Shown here piece by piece: positions 54,944 through 63,587 of a stretch of DNA of 64,000 nucleotides (positions are counted from its first letter, which is position 1; every line of letters starts with the position of its first letter). The notes under the pieces were generated by a model, which saw only the letters and a program-made list of their open reading frames with translations, was not told the origin of the DNA and did not search any database. The translations under genes were made by a program, and so were the position numbers. The stretch is from NCBI RefSeq assembly GCF_004522105.1, contig NZ_SPUJ01000004.1, positions 248,001-312,000 on the forward strand, given 5' to 3'. This DNA is from Nocardioides sp. 1609 (GTDB taxonomy: Bacteria; Actinomycetota; Actinomycetes; Propionibacteriales; Nocardioidaceae).

Positions 54944-56197
54944 TCAGGGTTCGGCCGGCTCGGCTGGTGGTTCGGCTGGTGGTTCGGCTGGTGGTGGGTG
55001 GAGTGGGGTGGTGCCGTGGTGGTCGCGGCGGTGGGTGAGGCCGGAGGGTGCGGTCCACTCGAACGTGCCGGGTTCGGTCATCTGGTAGCGCCATCGTCCG
55101 TGGGTCTTGGCGCGGTGGTGCCTGCGGCACAGGGGTGCGAGGTTGTCGCTGGAGGTGGGGCCGCCGAGGTCGTGGGGGGTGATGTGGTCGAGGTCGCAGC
55201 GGGTGGCGGGTCGGCGGCAGTGGGGGAAGACGCAGGTGAGGTCGCGCAGCTCGATGTGTTCGCGGAGGCGGTCGGGTGCTTCGTAGGCCTCGACGTGGAC
55301 GTGGCCGTGGAGGTCGATGACGGGTTTGACGGTGACCTTGGTGGAAGCGGTGCACCAGCCCTGGATGGTCTCGATGGTGACCGGGGTGCGGGTGGTCTCG
55401 CAGCGGGCGAGGTCGGGTGAGTCCTGGTGCAGGTGGACCACCAGCGCCCGGCTGGTCTGAGCGGTGAGGTCGAGGGGTTGGTCGCCGCGGGCGAGGTCGC
55501 CGAGGGCGAGGGAGCGTCGGACGTCGAGGGGCGCTTGGCAGCCGGCGTCGGCGAGCCTGGCGGCTCCGGTGCGAAGGGCGTCCTCGAGGTCGAGGGCGTC
55601 GGGGACGGAGAGGAGTCCCTCGAGGCGGACGTGACCTTCCAGGGTCGGCTGGGTGAGGTCGATCCAGGCGTGTCGCTCGTCGCCGGCGGGGTCGAGGTCC
55701 TGGGGTGCGTAGCGGGCGAGGGCTTCGTCGATGAGGCGGTCGAGCTGGGCGAAGGTGATGGTGCGCACGGCTTGGGCGAGGCGGGCGTCGACGTGGGCAG
55801 CGCCCTCGACCGGCAACCGCATGGTGGCCTCGGCGATCCGGCCGGCCTTCCACACGGGGAGCCGGCCGTCGAGGACTGCTGCCCAGAGTCGGGGAAGTCG
55901 GTAGCGCAGCTCCAGGGCGCGGCCGAGGTAGCCCAGGCCGGCGTCGGTGCTCATGCCCATCGCGGCGGCGAGGTCGTAGGCGGCGAACTCCTCGATGACC
56001 GGGCACCCGGCACCACCGAGCGGGAGCGGGCGTTCACCGAAGGTCACGGCTTCCGGGTCGTCGTCGGTGGTGTGCTCGAGGGCCCAGTCGAGGACCGCGA
56101 CCAGGGTCGCGACCTCGGCCTGGCGTGCGGTGCTCTGGCGGGCGCGCACCGTGGCCAGCGCCGGGTCGGCGGTCTGGGCTGCGGTGGTTGCGGGCAC
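54944..56197 (-). CDS. 13E12-repeat (DUF222) HNH endonuclease domain protein
   Basis: A 417-aa protein with an N-terminal DUF222 helical domain (VLDWALEHTTDDDPEAVTFG, MGMSTDAGLGYLGRALEL, LWAAVLDGRLPVWKAGRIAEAT) and a C-terminal HNH nuclease (CVFPHCRRPATRCDLDHITP, HDLGGPTSSDNLAPLCRRHHRAKTH). The HNH Cys/His ligands are complete. The C-terminus is a PPAEPPAEPPAEP repeat. Such genes are multicopy in many actinobacteria and behave like mobile elements; biological role unknown. Confidence 0.88.
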   Translation of the reverse strand: MPATTAAQTADPALATVRARQSTARQAEVATLVAVLDWALEHTTDDDPEAVTFGERPLPLGGAGCPVIEEFAAYDLAAAMGMSTDAGLGYLGRALELRYRLPRLWAAVLDGRLPVWKAGRIAEATMRLPVEGAAHVDARLAQAVRTITFAQLDRLIDEALARYAPQDLDPAGDERHAWIDLTQPTLEGHVRLEGLLSVPDALDLEDALRTGAARLADAGCQAPLDVRRSLALGDLARGDQPLDLTAQTSRALVVHLHQDSPDLARCETTRTPVTIETIQGWCTASTKVTVKPVIDLHGHVHVEAYEAPDRLREHIELRDLTCVFPHCRRPATRCDLDHITPHDLGGPTSSDNLAPLCRRHHRAKTHGRWRYQMTEPGTFEWTAPSGLTHRRDHHGTTPLHPPPAEPPAEPPAEPAEP

Positions 56198-56325
56198 GAG
56201 CCAATTCTACCTCGCACTGCATCTATTCGCTACCGTGTTCGAGCATCTGTGGAGAAGGCTCGGCGGTGGCGCTTCGTGGCGGCCGTGCCCGGGCCGGTCC
56301 TCAGCCCGGCTTCAGCGCCGACACC

Positions 56326-56331
56326 TAGGGT
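56326..56331 (+). promoter_or_regulatory. -10 box of a leaderless alarmone synthetase transcript
   Basis: TAGGGT lies 7 nt before the GTG at 56339, with no Shine-Dalgarno sequence. This spacing fits transcription starting at the start codon. Confidence 0.45.
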
Positions 56332-56338
56332 GGGGGCC

Positions 56339-57070
56339 GTGACCGTCGAACCCGCGCCGGACTTCGGCTTCGTGTCGGACCTGCGCCGCTTCCTGCTCGA
56401 GCACAAGTTCGGCATGGACGAGGTCGTCACCAAGCTCTCGATCCTGCGCGACGAGTTCGCCCACCTGCACGACGAGAACCCCATCGAGCACGTCCGGTCC
56501 CGGATCAAGAGCCCGGAGAGCCTGCGCGAGAAGATGGTGCGCAAGGGCATCGCCGTCGACGGGTCGGCCTCCTGGGAGGAGATCCGGGCGACGGTCTGCG
56601 ACGTCGCCGGCGTGCGCGTGGTCTGCTCGTTCGTCTCGGACGTCGTCCGCGTCTTCGAGCTCCTCGCCCGGCAGGTCGACGTGGAGGTGATCGAGGTCCG
56701 CGACTACATCTCGCAGCCCAAGGCCAACGGCTACCGCAGCCTGCACGCGATCGTGCGGGTGCCGGTCTTCCTGTCCGAGGGCCCGGTGCCGGTGCCGGTG
56801 GAGGTGCAGTTCCGCACCATCGCGATGGACTTCTGGGCCAGCCTCGAGCACAAGATCTACTACAAGTACGACAGCGAGGTGCCCGCCGACCTGCTCGCCG
56901 GACTGCGCGAGGCGGCCGACAACGCCGCCGGCCTCGACACCACGATGGAGCGGCTACGCCAGGAGATCCGCGGCCTCGAGGACCTGCCCGCGGACGTCGT
57001 CGCCGGCCTCCGCCGCGGCTCCGGCCCGGACGCGTCGTTCGTCGAGTCGTTGCGCCGCCTCGACGGCTGA
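56339..57070 (+). CDS. Small alarmone synthetase (GTP pyrophosphokinase, RelQ-like)
   Basis: A 243-aa single-domain (p)ppGpp synthetase. Synthetase motifs: SRIKSPESLREKMVRKGI, VCDVAGVRVVCSFVSDV, VIEVRDYISQPKANGYRSLH (G-loop Tyr-Arg-Ser) and VEVQFRTIAMDFWASLEHK (catalytic Glu). It has no HD hydrolase, TGS or ACT domain. It makes ppGpp/pppGpp from ATP and GDP/GTP under stress. GTG 56339 is preceded by a -10 box, not by a ribosome site. Confidence 0.92.
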   Translation: MTVEPAPDFGFVSDLRRFLLEHKFGMDEVVTKLSILRDEFAHLHDENPIEHVRSRIKSPESLREKMVRKGIAVDGSASWEEIRATVCDVAGVRVVCSFVSDVVRVFELLARQVDVEVIEVRDYISQPKANGYRSLHAIVRVPVFLSEGPVPVPVEVQFRTIAMDFWASLEHKIYYKYDSEVPADLLAGLREAADNAAGLDTTMERLRQEIRGLEDLPADVVAGLRRGSGPDASFVESLRRLDG

Positions 57071-57108
57071 CCCGGAGGGGTGGCTCAGGGCCCCCTACGG
57101 TCGTCGTC

Positions 57109-57519
57109 GTGGACACCCCGGTCGTCGCGTTCGCCCTCGCCTCCGTGCTGCACGCCGGCTTCCAGGTCACCGTCACCACGCTGGCCTACCCGGCGCTGGC
57201 GGCGCGGGGTCCCGAGGGCTGGAGGGCGACGCACGACCGGCACAGCCGGGCGATCGTGCCGCTCGTGGCCGTCGTGTACGCCGGGCTGCTGGTCACCGGC
57301 GGGTTCCTGGTGGCGTCCGGGCCGGACGTCGCCGGCTGGCTCGCGCTGGGCGGCGCCGGTGCCGCCCTCGCGGTCACGGCGGCGCTGGCGGCGCCGATCC
57401 ACGGCCGGCTGACGACTCACGACGAGGCGCTGGTGGCCTGGCTGCTCGTCGTCGACCGCTGGCGGTGCGCTGCCGCCGTGGTCGGTGCCGTGGCGGCCGT
57501 GGCGGCCCTGGCCGGCTGA
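57109..57519 (+). CDS. Small membrane protein (DUF1772-like)
   Basis: A 136-aa protein with four predicted helices: VAFALASVLHAGFQVTVTTLAY, IVPLVAVVYAGLLVTGGFLV, WLALGGAGAALAVTAALAAP and WRCAAAVVGAVAAVAALAG. The YPALAARGPEGW and HDRHSRAIVP segments recall DUF1772-type proteins. A TACGGT -10 box ends 7 nt before the GTG, so probably leaderless. Function unknown. Confidence 0.7.
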   Translation: MDTPVVAFALASVLHAGFQVTVTTLAYPALAARGPEGWRATHDRHSRAIVPLVAVVYAGLLVTGGFLVASGPDVAGWLALGGAGAALAVTAALAAPIHGRLTTHDEALVAWLLVVDRWRCAAAVVGAVAAVAALAG

Positions 57520-57520
57520 G

Positions 57521-58063
57521 TCAGCCCAGCAGCCGCAGCGCCGGCTCCTGCTCGACCAGCCACGGGCTGAGCGCCCACGGCGCCCGCCCGACGACGGCGA
57601 GGACGTCGGCCACGTCGACCCAGCGGTGCTCCATCACCTCGTCGGGGTTCGGTGAGGGCGCGGGCGAGGCGGTGCGGGCGCTGAAGACCGGGCACACCTC
57701 GTTCTCGACGACGCCCGCGGCGTCGACGGCGTGGTAGCGGAAGTCGGGCAGCAGCGGCTCGATGTCGGTCACGTCGAGGCCGAGCTCGTGCCGGGCGTGC
57801 CGGCGGACGGCGTCCTCGAACGACTCGCCGGGTCGCGGGTGCCCGCAGAACGAGTTCGTCCAGACCCCGGGCCAGGTGCGCTTGGTCAGCGCGCGACGGG
57901 TGACGAGCACCCGGCCGGCGTCGTCGCGGAGGTGGCACGAGAACGCCAGGTGCAGCGGGGTGGTCGTGGTGTGCACGGTGGCTCGTGGCGCGGTGCCGAT
58001 CGCCGCCCCGGACTCGTCGAGGAGCACGACGAGGTCGTCGGTGGTGGTGGGGGAGGTGGTCAC
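57521..58063 (-). CDS. idi: Isopentenyl-diphosphate delta-isomerase (type I)
   Basis: A 180-aa Nudix-fold Idi: LVVLLDESGAAIGTAPRATVHT, HLAFSCHLRD, TKRTWPGVWTNSFCGHPRPGE (catalytic Cys in NSFCGHP), the Nudix-like ARHELGLDVTDIEPLLPDFRY and ENEVCPVF (catalytic Glu). It interconverts IPP and DMAPP. Divergent from the UbiA-led PKS operon, for which it would supply DMAPP. Confidence 0.93.
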   Translation of the reverse strand: MTTSPTTTDDLVVLLDESGAAIGTAPRATVHTTTTPLHLAFSCHLRDDAGRVLVTRRALTKRTWPGVWTNSFCGHPRPGESFEDAVRRHARHELGLDVTDIEPLLPDFRYHAVDAAGVVENEVCPVFSARTASPAPSPNPDEVMEHRWVDVADVLAVVGRAPWALSPWLVEQEPALRLLG

Positions 58064-58142
58064 CGGCCCAGCCTCGCACCCTCACGTTCGGGTGTGCCCC
58101 GCCGGAGGGGTGAGGCGGTAGGAAGTGGCCTGGGAGGTTCAC

Positions 58143-58976
58143 GTGACGAGCACCGGATCGGCTGGGCCGACGCTGGCGCGCGCGCCCGCGCTCCCGAGCC
58201 TCCTCGCCGCCGCCCACGGCGGCCCGGCGCTGGCGGTGACGGTGGTGGCAGCGCTGCTCGGCGTCGCCGCGGACCTCCCCCCGCCCACCCTCGCCCTCGT
58301 GACCGCCGCCGTGCTGGCCGGCCAGCTCACCATCGGCTGGGGCAACGACCTCGTCGACGCGCGCCGCGACCACGACGTCGGGCGCCGCGACAAGCCGCTC
58401 GCGACCGGCGCGCTGTCACGCAGCCTCGTCGTCGGCTGCCTGGTCGGCGCCGCGGCGGTCTGCGTCGTGCTGTCCGCCGCCCTGGGCGGGCGCAGCGCGG
58501 CGGTGCACCTCGGTCTCGTCGTCGCGATGGGTCACGCCTACAACCTCGGCCTCAAGGCGACCGCCTGGTCGTGGTTCCCGTACGCCGTCGCCTTCGGCAG
58601 CCTGCCCGCCGTCGTCTCGCTCGCGGGCGGGCGCTGGCCCGGCTGGTGGCTGCTGGCCACCGGCGCGCTGCTCGGGGTCGGTGCCCACCTGCTGAACGCG
58701 CTCCCGGACCTGGCGGACGACGTCCGCACCGGCGTCCGCGGGCTGCCGCACCGGCTGGGGGCGACGGCGTCGCGGGTGCTCGCGGCGGGCCTGCTCGCCA
58801 CGGCTTCCGTGCTCGCCGTCGTCGGCCCGGGCGGCGAGCCGCCCCTGTGGGCCTGGCCCGTGCTGGCGCTCGTCGCCGCACTGGCGACCGCTGCGGTCCT
58901 CGGCCGCGGCCGGCTGCCGTTCCAGGCGGCGATGGCGATCGCGCTCGTCGACGTCGTCCTACTGGTGGCCCGATGA
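58143..58976 (+). CDS. UbiA-family prenyltransferase
   Basis: A 277-aa membrane prenyltransferase with about eight or nine helices. The two Asp-rich motifs are NDLVDARRDHDVGRRDKPLATG (first) and NALPDLADDVRTG (second), with GHAYNLGLKATAWSW between them. GTG 58143 follows GGGAGG at 5-nt spacing and replaces an upstream GTG. In AgqD-type clusters such an enzyme attaches geranyl to a hydroxyl of an alkylated hydroquinone. Coupled to the next gene by ATGA. Confidence 0.88.
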   Translation: MTSTGSAGPTLARAPALPSLLAAAHGGPALAVTVVAALLGVAADLPPPTLALVTAAVLAGQLTIGWGNDLVDARRDHDVGRRDKPLATGALSRSLVVGCLVGAAAVCVVLSAALGGRSAAVHLGLVVAMGHAYNLGLKATAWSWFPYAVAFGSLPAVVSLAGGRWPGWWLLATGALLGVGAHLLNALPDLADDVRTGVRGLPHRLGATASRVLAAGLLATASVLAVVGPGGEPPLWAWPVLALVAALATAAVLGRGRLPFQAAMAIALVDVVLLVAR

Positions 58977-60127
58977 GGGGCCCGACGAGCAGCCCGAGCG
59001 ACCTGACGATCGTCGGGGCCGGCCCGGCCGGTGCCGCGACCGCCCTCGGCGCGCTGAGCGTCGAGCCGCGGCTGCGCGTCACGCTCCTCGACCGCGCCGA
59101 CTTCCCGCGCGACAAGGCGTGCGGCGACGGGATCGCCCCGCACGTGCTCGACCTGCTGGCCGAGGTCGGCGTCACCGGCCTCCTCGACGACCGGACGCCG
59201 GTCGACCGGCTCCGGCTGTCGAGCCGCGCGCAGGTCGTCGAGCGCACGATGGCCCGGCCGGCCTGGGTCGTCCCGCGGACGGTCCTCGACGCCCGGCTGG
59301 TCGCGGCGGCGCAGGCCGCGGGCGCCCGGCTGGTGCGGCAGCGGGTGCGCTCGCTCGAGGACGTCGACCACGCCGCGGTCGTGGTCGGCGCCGACGGCGC
59401 CCACTCGGTGCTCCGCCGCGCGCTCGGGCGGCCCAAGGGCCCGACCGCCCTCGCGCTGCGCGGCTACGCCCCGACGCCGGCGGGACGACGGGGCGCCCAG
59501 GTCATCGTCTTCGGGTCCGAGCGGCAGCCGGCCTACGCCTGGTCGTTCGACCGCGGCGACGGCCTGGCCAACGTCGGGTACGGCGAGCTGCTCACCGACC
59601 GCCCGCCGCCGACGCGCGGCTTCCTGCTCGAGCAGCTGGAGGCCCTGCTGCCCGGCAGCACCGCGGGCGGCGCCGGCTGGACCGGCCACCACCTGCCGCT
59701 CTCGACCGCGCGCTGGCAGGTGCCCGACGGGCGGGTGCTGCTCGTCGGCGACGCCGCGGGGCTCGTGAACCCGCTGAGCGGCGAGGGCATCTACTACGCC
59801 GTCGCCACCGGCCTCGCCGCCGGGCGGGCCGCCGCCGAGGCGATCGCCCTCGGCCGTCCGAGCACCGCCGGACGCCGCTACCGTCGCGTCACCGGCCCGC
59901 TGCTGACCCGGCACCTGCGCCACACCGCGCTCGCCTCGCGGCTCACCCGCGGCGGACCGGTGCTCGACGCCGGGCTCCGCGCCGCCGGCCGCGACCAGCG
60001 GGTCTTCGACGACCTCGTCGAGCTCGCCCTCGCGAGCGGCCGACTCACCCCCGCCCTCCTGCGCGGCCTGGCCCACGGCCTGGCCCGCGGCGCCCTGCCC
60101 GCCCCCCGACCCGTCCCCGTCCCCTGA
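58973..60127 (+). CDS. Geranylgeranyl-reductase-family FAD oxidoreductase
   Basis: A 384-aa flavoprotein: FAD motif LTIVGAGPAGAATALGAL, KACGDGIAPHVLDLL (GGR-type), ARPAWVVPRTVLDARLVAAA, WSFDRGDGLANVGYGE, and the second FAD motif VLLVGDAAGLVNPLSGEGIYYAV. Family members reduce prenyl double bonds. In a cluster with UbiA and a type III PKS it would reduce geranyl to dihydrogeranyl. The C-terminal tail is Ala/Pro/Arg-rich. ATGA overlap with ubiA-like gene. Confidence 0.87.
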   Translation: MRGPTSSPSDLTIVGAGPAGAATALGALSVEPRLRVTLLDRADFPRDKACGDGIAPHVLDLLAEVGVTGLLDDRTPVDRLRLSSRAQVVERTMARPAWVVPRTVLDARLVAAAQAAGARLVRQRVRSLEDVDHAAVVVGADGAHSVLRRALGRPKGPTALALRGYAPTPAGRRGAQVIVFGSERQPAYAWSFDRGDGLANVGYGELLTDRPPPTRGFLLEQLEALLPGSTAGGAGWTGHHLPLSTARWQVPDGRVLLVGDAAGLVNPLSGEGIYYAVATGLAAGRAAAEAIALGRPSTAGRRYRRVTGPLLTRHLRHTALASRLTRGGPVLDAGLRAAGRDQRVFDDLVELALASGRLTPALLRGLAHGLARGALPAPRPVPVP

Positions 60128-60138
60128 GGAGAACCGAC

Positions 60139-61230
60139 ATGCGCGTGCTGAGCGTCCGTGGCGTCCTGCCCGACCACCGCTACCGCCAGGAGGAGATCAC
60201 CGACTCCTTCGTCGATCGCATGACGACGGGGAAGGTCGACCGCAAGGTGGTCGAGCGGTTCCACCGCAACGCGTGCGTCGACACCCGCCACACCGCGCTG
60301 CCGCTCGAGGCCTACGCCGGGCTCGACGACTTCGGCGCCTCCAACGACGCCTTCATCGAGGCGGCCGTGGCGCTCGGGTCGCGCGCCGTCGTCGACGCGC
60401 TCAAGGCGGTCGGCCTCACGCCCCAGGACGTCGACTACATCGTCTCGGCCACCGTCACCGGCCTGGCCGTCCCGTCGCTCGAGGCCCGGGTCGCCGCCGA
60501 GATCGGGCTGCGCCCCGACGTGGTGCGGGTCCCGCTCGTCGGTCTCGGCTGCGTCGCCGGAGCGGCGGGTGTCGCCCGGCTGCACGACTACCTCGTCGGG
60601 CACCCCGACGCCGTCGCCGTCCTGATGTCGGTCGAGCTCTGCTCGCTGACCCTGCAGCGCGACGACCTCTCGGTGCCGAACCTGGTCGCCAGCGGTCTCT
60701 TCGGCGACGGCGCCGCCGCCGTCGTCGCGGCCGGGTCGCGCCGCGCGCGCGACCTCGTCGACGCCGCGGTCGGCGTCCAGCCCGAGGTGCTCGACAGCCG
60801 CAGCCGGCTCTACCCCGACTCCGAGCGCACGATGGGCTGGGACGTCGGCGCCGGCGGACTCAAGATCGTCCTCGACAGCTCCGTGCCCGACCTCGTGCGC
60901 CGCTACGTCGGCGAGGACGTCGAGGCGTTCCTCACCGACCACGGCCTGACCCGCGCCGACGTCGGCTGGTACGTCGCGCACCCCGGCGGCCCGAAGGTGC
61001 TCGAGGCGATGCAGGACGCCCTCGGCGTCGAGCGGCACGCCCTCGGCGTCACGTGGGACTCGCTGGCCAAGATCGGGAACCTGTCGTCGGCGTCGGTCCT
61101 GCACGTGCTGGCCGACACCCTCAGCGACCGACCGCCGGCCCCCGGGTCCTACGGGCTGATGCTCGCCATGGGTCCCGGCTTCTGCTCCGAGCTGGTGCTG
61201 CTGCGCGCCCCCGGGGAGGCAGCCCGATGA
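60139..61230 (+). CDS. Type III polyketide synthase (alkylresorcinol synthase-like)
   Basis: A 363-aa chalcone/stilbene-synthase-fold enzyme. The catalytic triad is Cys138 (VPLVGLGCVAGAAG), His281 (WYVAHPGGPKVLEAM) and Asn314 (KIGNLSSASV). The GFGPG-like loop reads MGPGFCSE. The enzyme extends a long-chain acyl starter with malonyl-CoA to an alkylresorcinol or pyrone. The nucleotide gap to the previous gene is 11 bp with GAGGAG before the ATG. Its ICMT-like and FAD-monooxygenase neighbours repeat the SrsABC/AgqABC gene order of actinobacteria. Confidence 0.93.
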   Translation: MRVLSVRGVLPDHRYRQEEITDSFVDRMTTGKVDRKVVERFHRNACVDTRHTALPLEAYAGLDDFGASNDAFIEAAVALGSRAVVDALKAVGLTPQDVDYIVSATVTGLAVPSLEARVAAEIGLRPDVVRVPLVGLGCVAGAAGVARLHDYLVGHPDAVAVLMSVELCSLTLQRDDLSVPNLVASGLFGDGAAAVVAAGSRRARDLVDAAVGVQPEVLDSRSRLYPDSERTMGWDVGAGGLKIVLDSSVPDLVRRYVGEDVEAFLTDHGLTRADVGWYVAHPGGPKVLEAMQDALGVERHALGVTWDSLAKIGNLSSASVLHVLADTLSDRPPAPGSYGLMLAMGPGFCSELVLLRAPGEAAR

Positions 61231-61748
61231 GCAGCGAGGTCTGGTTCACCGTCCTGGTGCTGCTGGTCGGCGTCGAGCGGCTCGCCGAGCTCGTCGTCTC
61301 GAAGCGGAACGCCGCGTGGTCCTTCGACCGCGGCGGCGTCGAGACCGGGCTCGGGCACTTCCCGGCGATGGTCGTGCTGCACACGGGGCTGCTCGTCGGC
61401 GCCCTCGCCGAGGTGTGGCTGCTCCGGCCCGGGCCGCCGTCGGTGCTGGCGTGGTCGATGCTCGCCCTCGTCGTCGCGAGCCAGGCGCTGCGCTGGTGGT
61501 GCATCGCGACCCTCGGGCCGCGCTGGAACACCCGCGTCATCGTCGTCCCCGGACTGGCCCCGGTCGCCGCGGGGCCCTACCGCTGGCTCTCGCACCCCAA
61601 CTACGTCGCCGTCGTCGTCGAGGGCGTCGCGCTGCCGCTGGTCGGCGGGGCGTGGGTGACCGCGGTCGTCTTCACCGTGCTCAACGCCGCGCTGCTCCGG
61701 GTGCGGATCCGCGTCGAGAACCAGGCCCTCGCCGGGCTGGCGGCATGA
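61227..61748 (+). CDS. ICMT-like membrane O-methyltransferase (SrsB/AgqB-like)
   Basis: A 173-aa integral membrane methyltransferase of the isoprenylcysteine-carboxyl-methyltransferase fold, with about five helices. The cofactor segment WWCIATLGPRWNTRVIVVPG, then GPYRWLSHPNYVAVVVEGVALPL, carries the conserved RxxxHPNY motif. In Srs/Agq pathways such enzymes O-methylate the alkylresorcinol ring. ATGA overlaps tie it to the PKS before and the monooxygenase after. Confidence 0.87.
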   Translation: MSSEVWFTVLVLLVGVERLAELVVSKRNAAWSFDRGGVETGLGHFPAMVVLHTGLLVGALAEVWLLRPGPPSVLAWSMLALVVASQALRWWCIATLGPRWNTRVIVVPGLAPVAAGPYRWLSHPNYVAVVVEGVALPLVGGAWVTAVVFTVLNAALLRVRIRVENQALAGLAA

Positions 61749-62815
61749 GACCCGCCCCGGACGTCGACCTGGTCGTGGCCGGCGGAGGGCCGGCCGGGCT
61801 CGCGACCGCGCTGCACGCCGTCCGGGCCGGGCTGACGGTGCGGGTCGTCGAGCCGCGCCCGGCCGTGATCGACAAGGCGTGCGGGGAGGGCCTGATGCCC
61901 GGCGCGCTCGCCGCGCTGGCCGACCTCGGGGTCGACCCTGCCGGGCACCCGCTGCACGGCATCGCCTACCGCGCGGGCAGCCGGTGGGCGGCCGCCGACT
62001 TCGCGGCCGGGCCCGGCCGGGGCGTGCGTCGTACCGTCCTGCACGCGGGCCTGCGCGACGCCGTCGACCGGGCCGGCGTCGAGGTCGTCGCGGGCCGGGT
62101 GCGCGCGGTCGAGCAGGACGCCGACGGCGTCCGGGCCGAGGTCGACGGCGAGCACGACGGTGACGGCCTCCGGGCCCGCTACCTCGTGGCGGCCGACGGG
62201 CTGCACTCCCCGCTGCGCCGCTCGCTCGGGCTCGACGTCACCCACCGGCGCCGGGCGCGCTACGGACTGCGGCAGCACCACGCCCTCGCACCCTGGACCT
62301 CGCACGTCGAGGTGCACTGGGCGCCGGACGCCGAGGCCTACGTGACGCCGGTGGCGGACGACCTCGTGGGCGTCGCCGTGCTGTCGTCGTCCCGACGCAC
62401 CTACGACGACCACCTGGCCGCGTTCCCGGCGCTGCGCGAGCGGCTGGGGGCGACGACGCCCGCGAACGACGTCCGCGGCGCCGGGCCGCTGCGCCAGGAC
62501 GCGCGTCGCCGGGTCGCCGGCCGGGTGCTGCTCGTCGGCGACGCCGCGGGGTACGTCGACGCGCTGACCGGCGAGGGCGTCTCGCTCGCCCTCGGCCAGG
62601 CCGCCGCGGCGGTCGCCGCGATCCGCGCCGACGACGCGCAGGCCTACGAGCTGGCCTGGACGTCGCTGACCCGGCGCTACCGCTGGCTGACCGGCGGACT
62701 GGTCGCCGCGACCGCGCTGCGTCCCGTGCGGCGCACGATCGTGCCGGCGGCGTCCGCGCTGCCGTCGGTGTTCTCGCTCGCCGTGAACGCACTCGCCCGC
62801 CCCGTCGGCGCCTGA
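61745..62815 (+). CDS. FAD-dependent monooxygenase (SrsC/AgqC-like)
   Basis: A 356-aa FAD monooxygenase: VDLVVAGGGPAGLATALHAV, KACGEGLMPGALAAL, RTVLHAGLRDAVDRAG, YLVAADGLHSPLRRSL and RVLLVGDAAGYVDALTGEGVSL. In SrsC/AgqC pathways this enzyme hydroxylates the methoxyphenol to a hydroquinone. A C-terminal hydrophobic stretch (VPAASALPSVFSLAVNALA) may contact the membrane, where its lipid substrate would be. Last gene of the five-gene operon. Confidence 0.88.
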   Translation: MRPAPDVDLVVAGGGPAGLATALHAVRAGLTVRVVEPRPAVIDKACGEGLMPGALAALADLGVDPAGHPLHGIAYRAGSRWAAADFAAGPGRGVRRTVLHAGLRDAVDRAGVEVVAGRVRAVEQDADGVRAEVDGEHDGDGLRARYLVAADGLHSPLRRSLGLDVTHRRRARYGLRQHHALAPWTSHVEVHWAPDAEAYVTPVADDLVGVAVLSSSRRTYDDHLAAFPALRERLGATTPANDVRGAGPLRQDARRRVAGRVLLVGDAAGYVDALTGEGVSLALGQAAAAVAAIRADDAQAYELAWTSLTRRYRWLTGGLVAATALRPVRRTIVPAASALPSVFSLAVNALARPVGA

Positions 62816-62840
62816 GGGCCTCTCCCGCCTCCGGTGGGGT

Positions 62841-63568
62841 GGTCTCGACTCGCGGTGACTCCGTCCCCGCGGCTCGACCAGCGGTGGGCCCTCGGGTGGT
62901 CGAGCCGGTCTCCGGTGGTCGAGCCGGCGAGCGTCAGCGAGCCGAGTCGAGACCCGGTGGGTGGTCTCGACTCGCGGTGACTCCGTCCCCGCGGCTCGAC
63001 CAGCGGGGCGGTCCTGCGGTGGTCTCCGGTGGTCGAGCCGGCGAGCGTCAGCGAGCCGAGTCGAGACCTGGTGGTGTGGTCTCGACTCGCGGTGACTTCG
63101 TCCCCGCGGCTCGACCAGCGGGTGGGCCCTCGGGTGGTCGAGCCGGTCTCCGGTGGTCGAGCCGGCGAGCGTCAGCGAGCCGAGTCGAGACCTGGTGGGT
63201 GGTCTCGACTCGCGGTGACTACGTCCCCGCGGCTCGACCAGCGGGTGGGCCCTCGGGTGGTCGAGCCGGTCTCCGGTGGTCGAGCCGGCGAGCGTCAGCG
63301 AGCCGAGTCGAGACCTGGTGGGGTCTCGACTCGCGGTGACTTCGTCCCCGCGGCTCGACCAGCGGGGCGGTTCAGCGGTGGGCCCTCGGGTGGTCGAGCC
63401 GGTCTCCGGTGGTCGAGCCGGCGAGCGTCAGCGAGCCGAGTCGAGACCCGGTGGTGTGGTCTCGACTCGCGGTGACTACGTCCCCGCGGCTCGACCAGCG
63501 GGTGGCAGCGGGTGGGCCCGCGGCTCGACCAGCGTATGGCAGCGGGTGGGCCCGCGGCTCGACCAGCG
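62841..63568. repeat. Second GGTCTCGACTCG repeat array (six A, five B elements), opposite orientation
   Basis: Six copies of element A (core CGGTGACTNCGTCCCCGCGG) alternate with five copies of inverted element B (core GGCGAGCGTCAGCGAGCC). The first A starts at 62841 and copies recur about every 120 bp (62964, 63078, 63201, 63326 and 63460 region). A tail of shorter GCGGCTCGACCAGCG remnants runs to 63568. Orientation is inverted relative to the array at 7.3-8.4 kb. The A copies vary at one base (C, T or A before CGTCCCC). No gene is supported in this 0.73-kb stretch. Confidence 0.9.
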
Positions 63569-63587
63569 CGTGGGGTTGGGCTCGTGG

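Noticed and set aside
62839-63475. Frames of up to 166 codons across the second repeat array
   Set aside because: Same repeat-derived peptides (STRGDSVPAARPA, VGRAGERQRAESRP type) in several frames; not genes.
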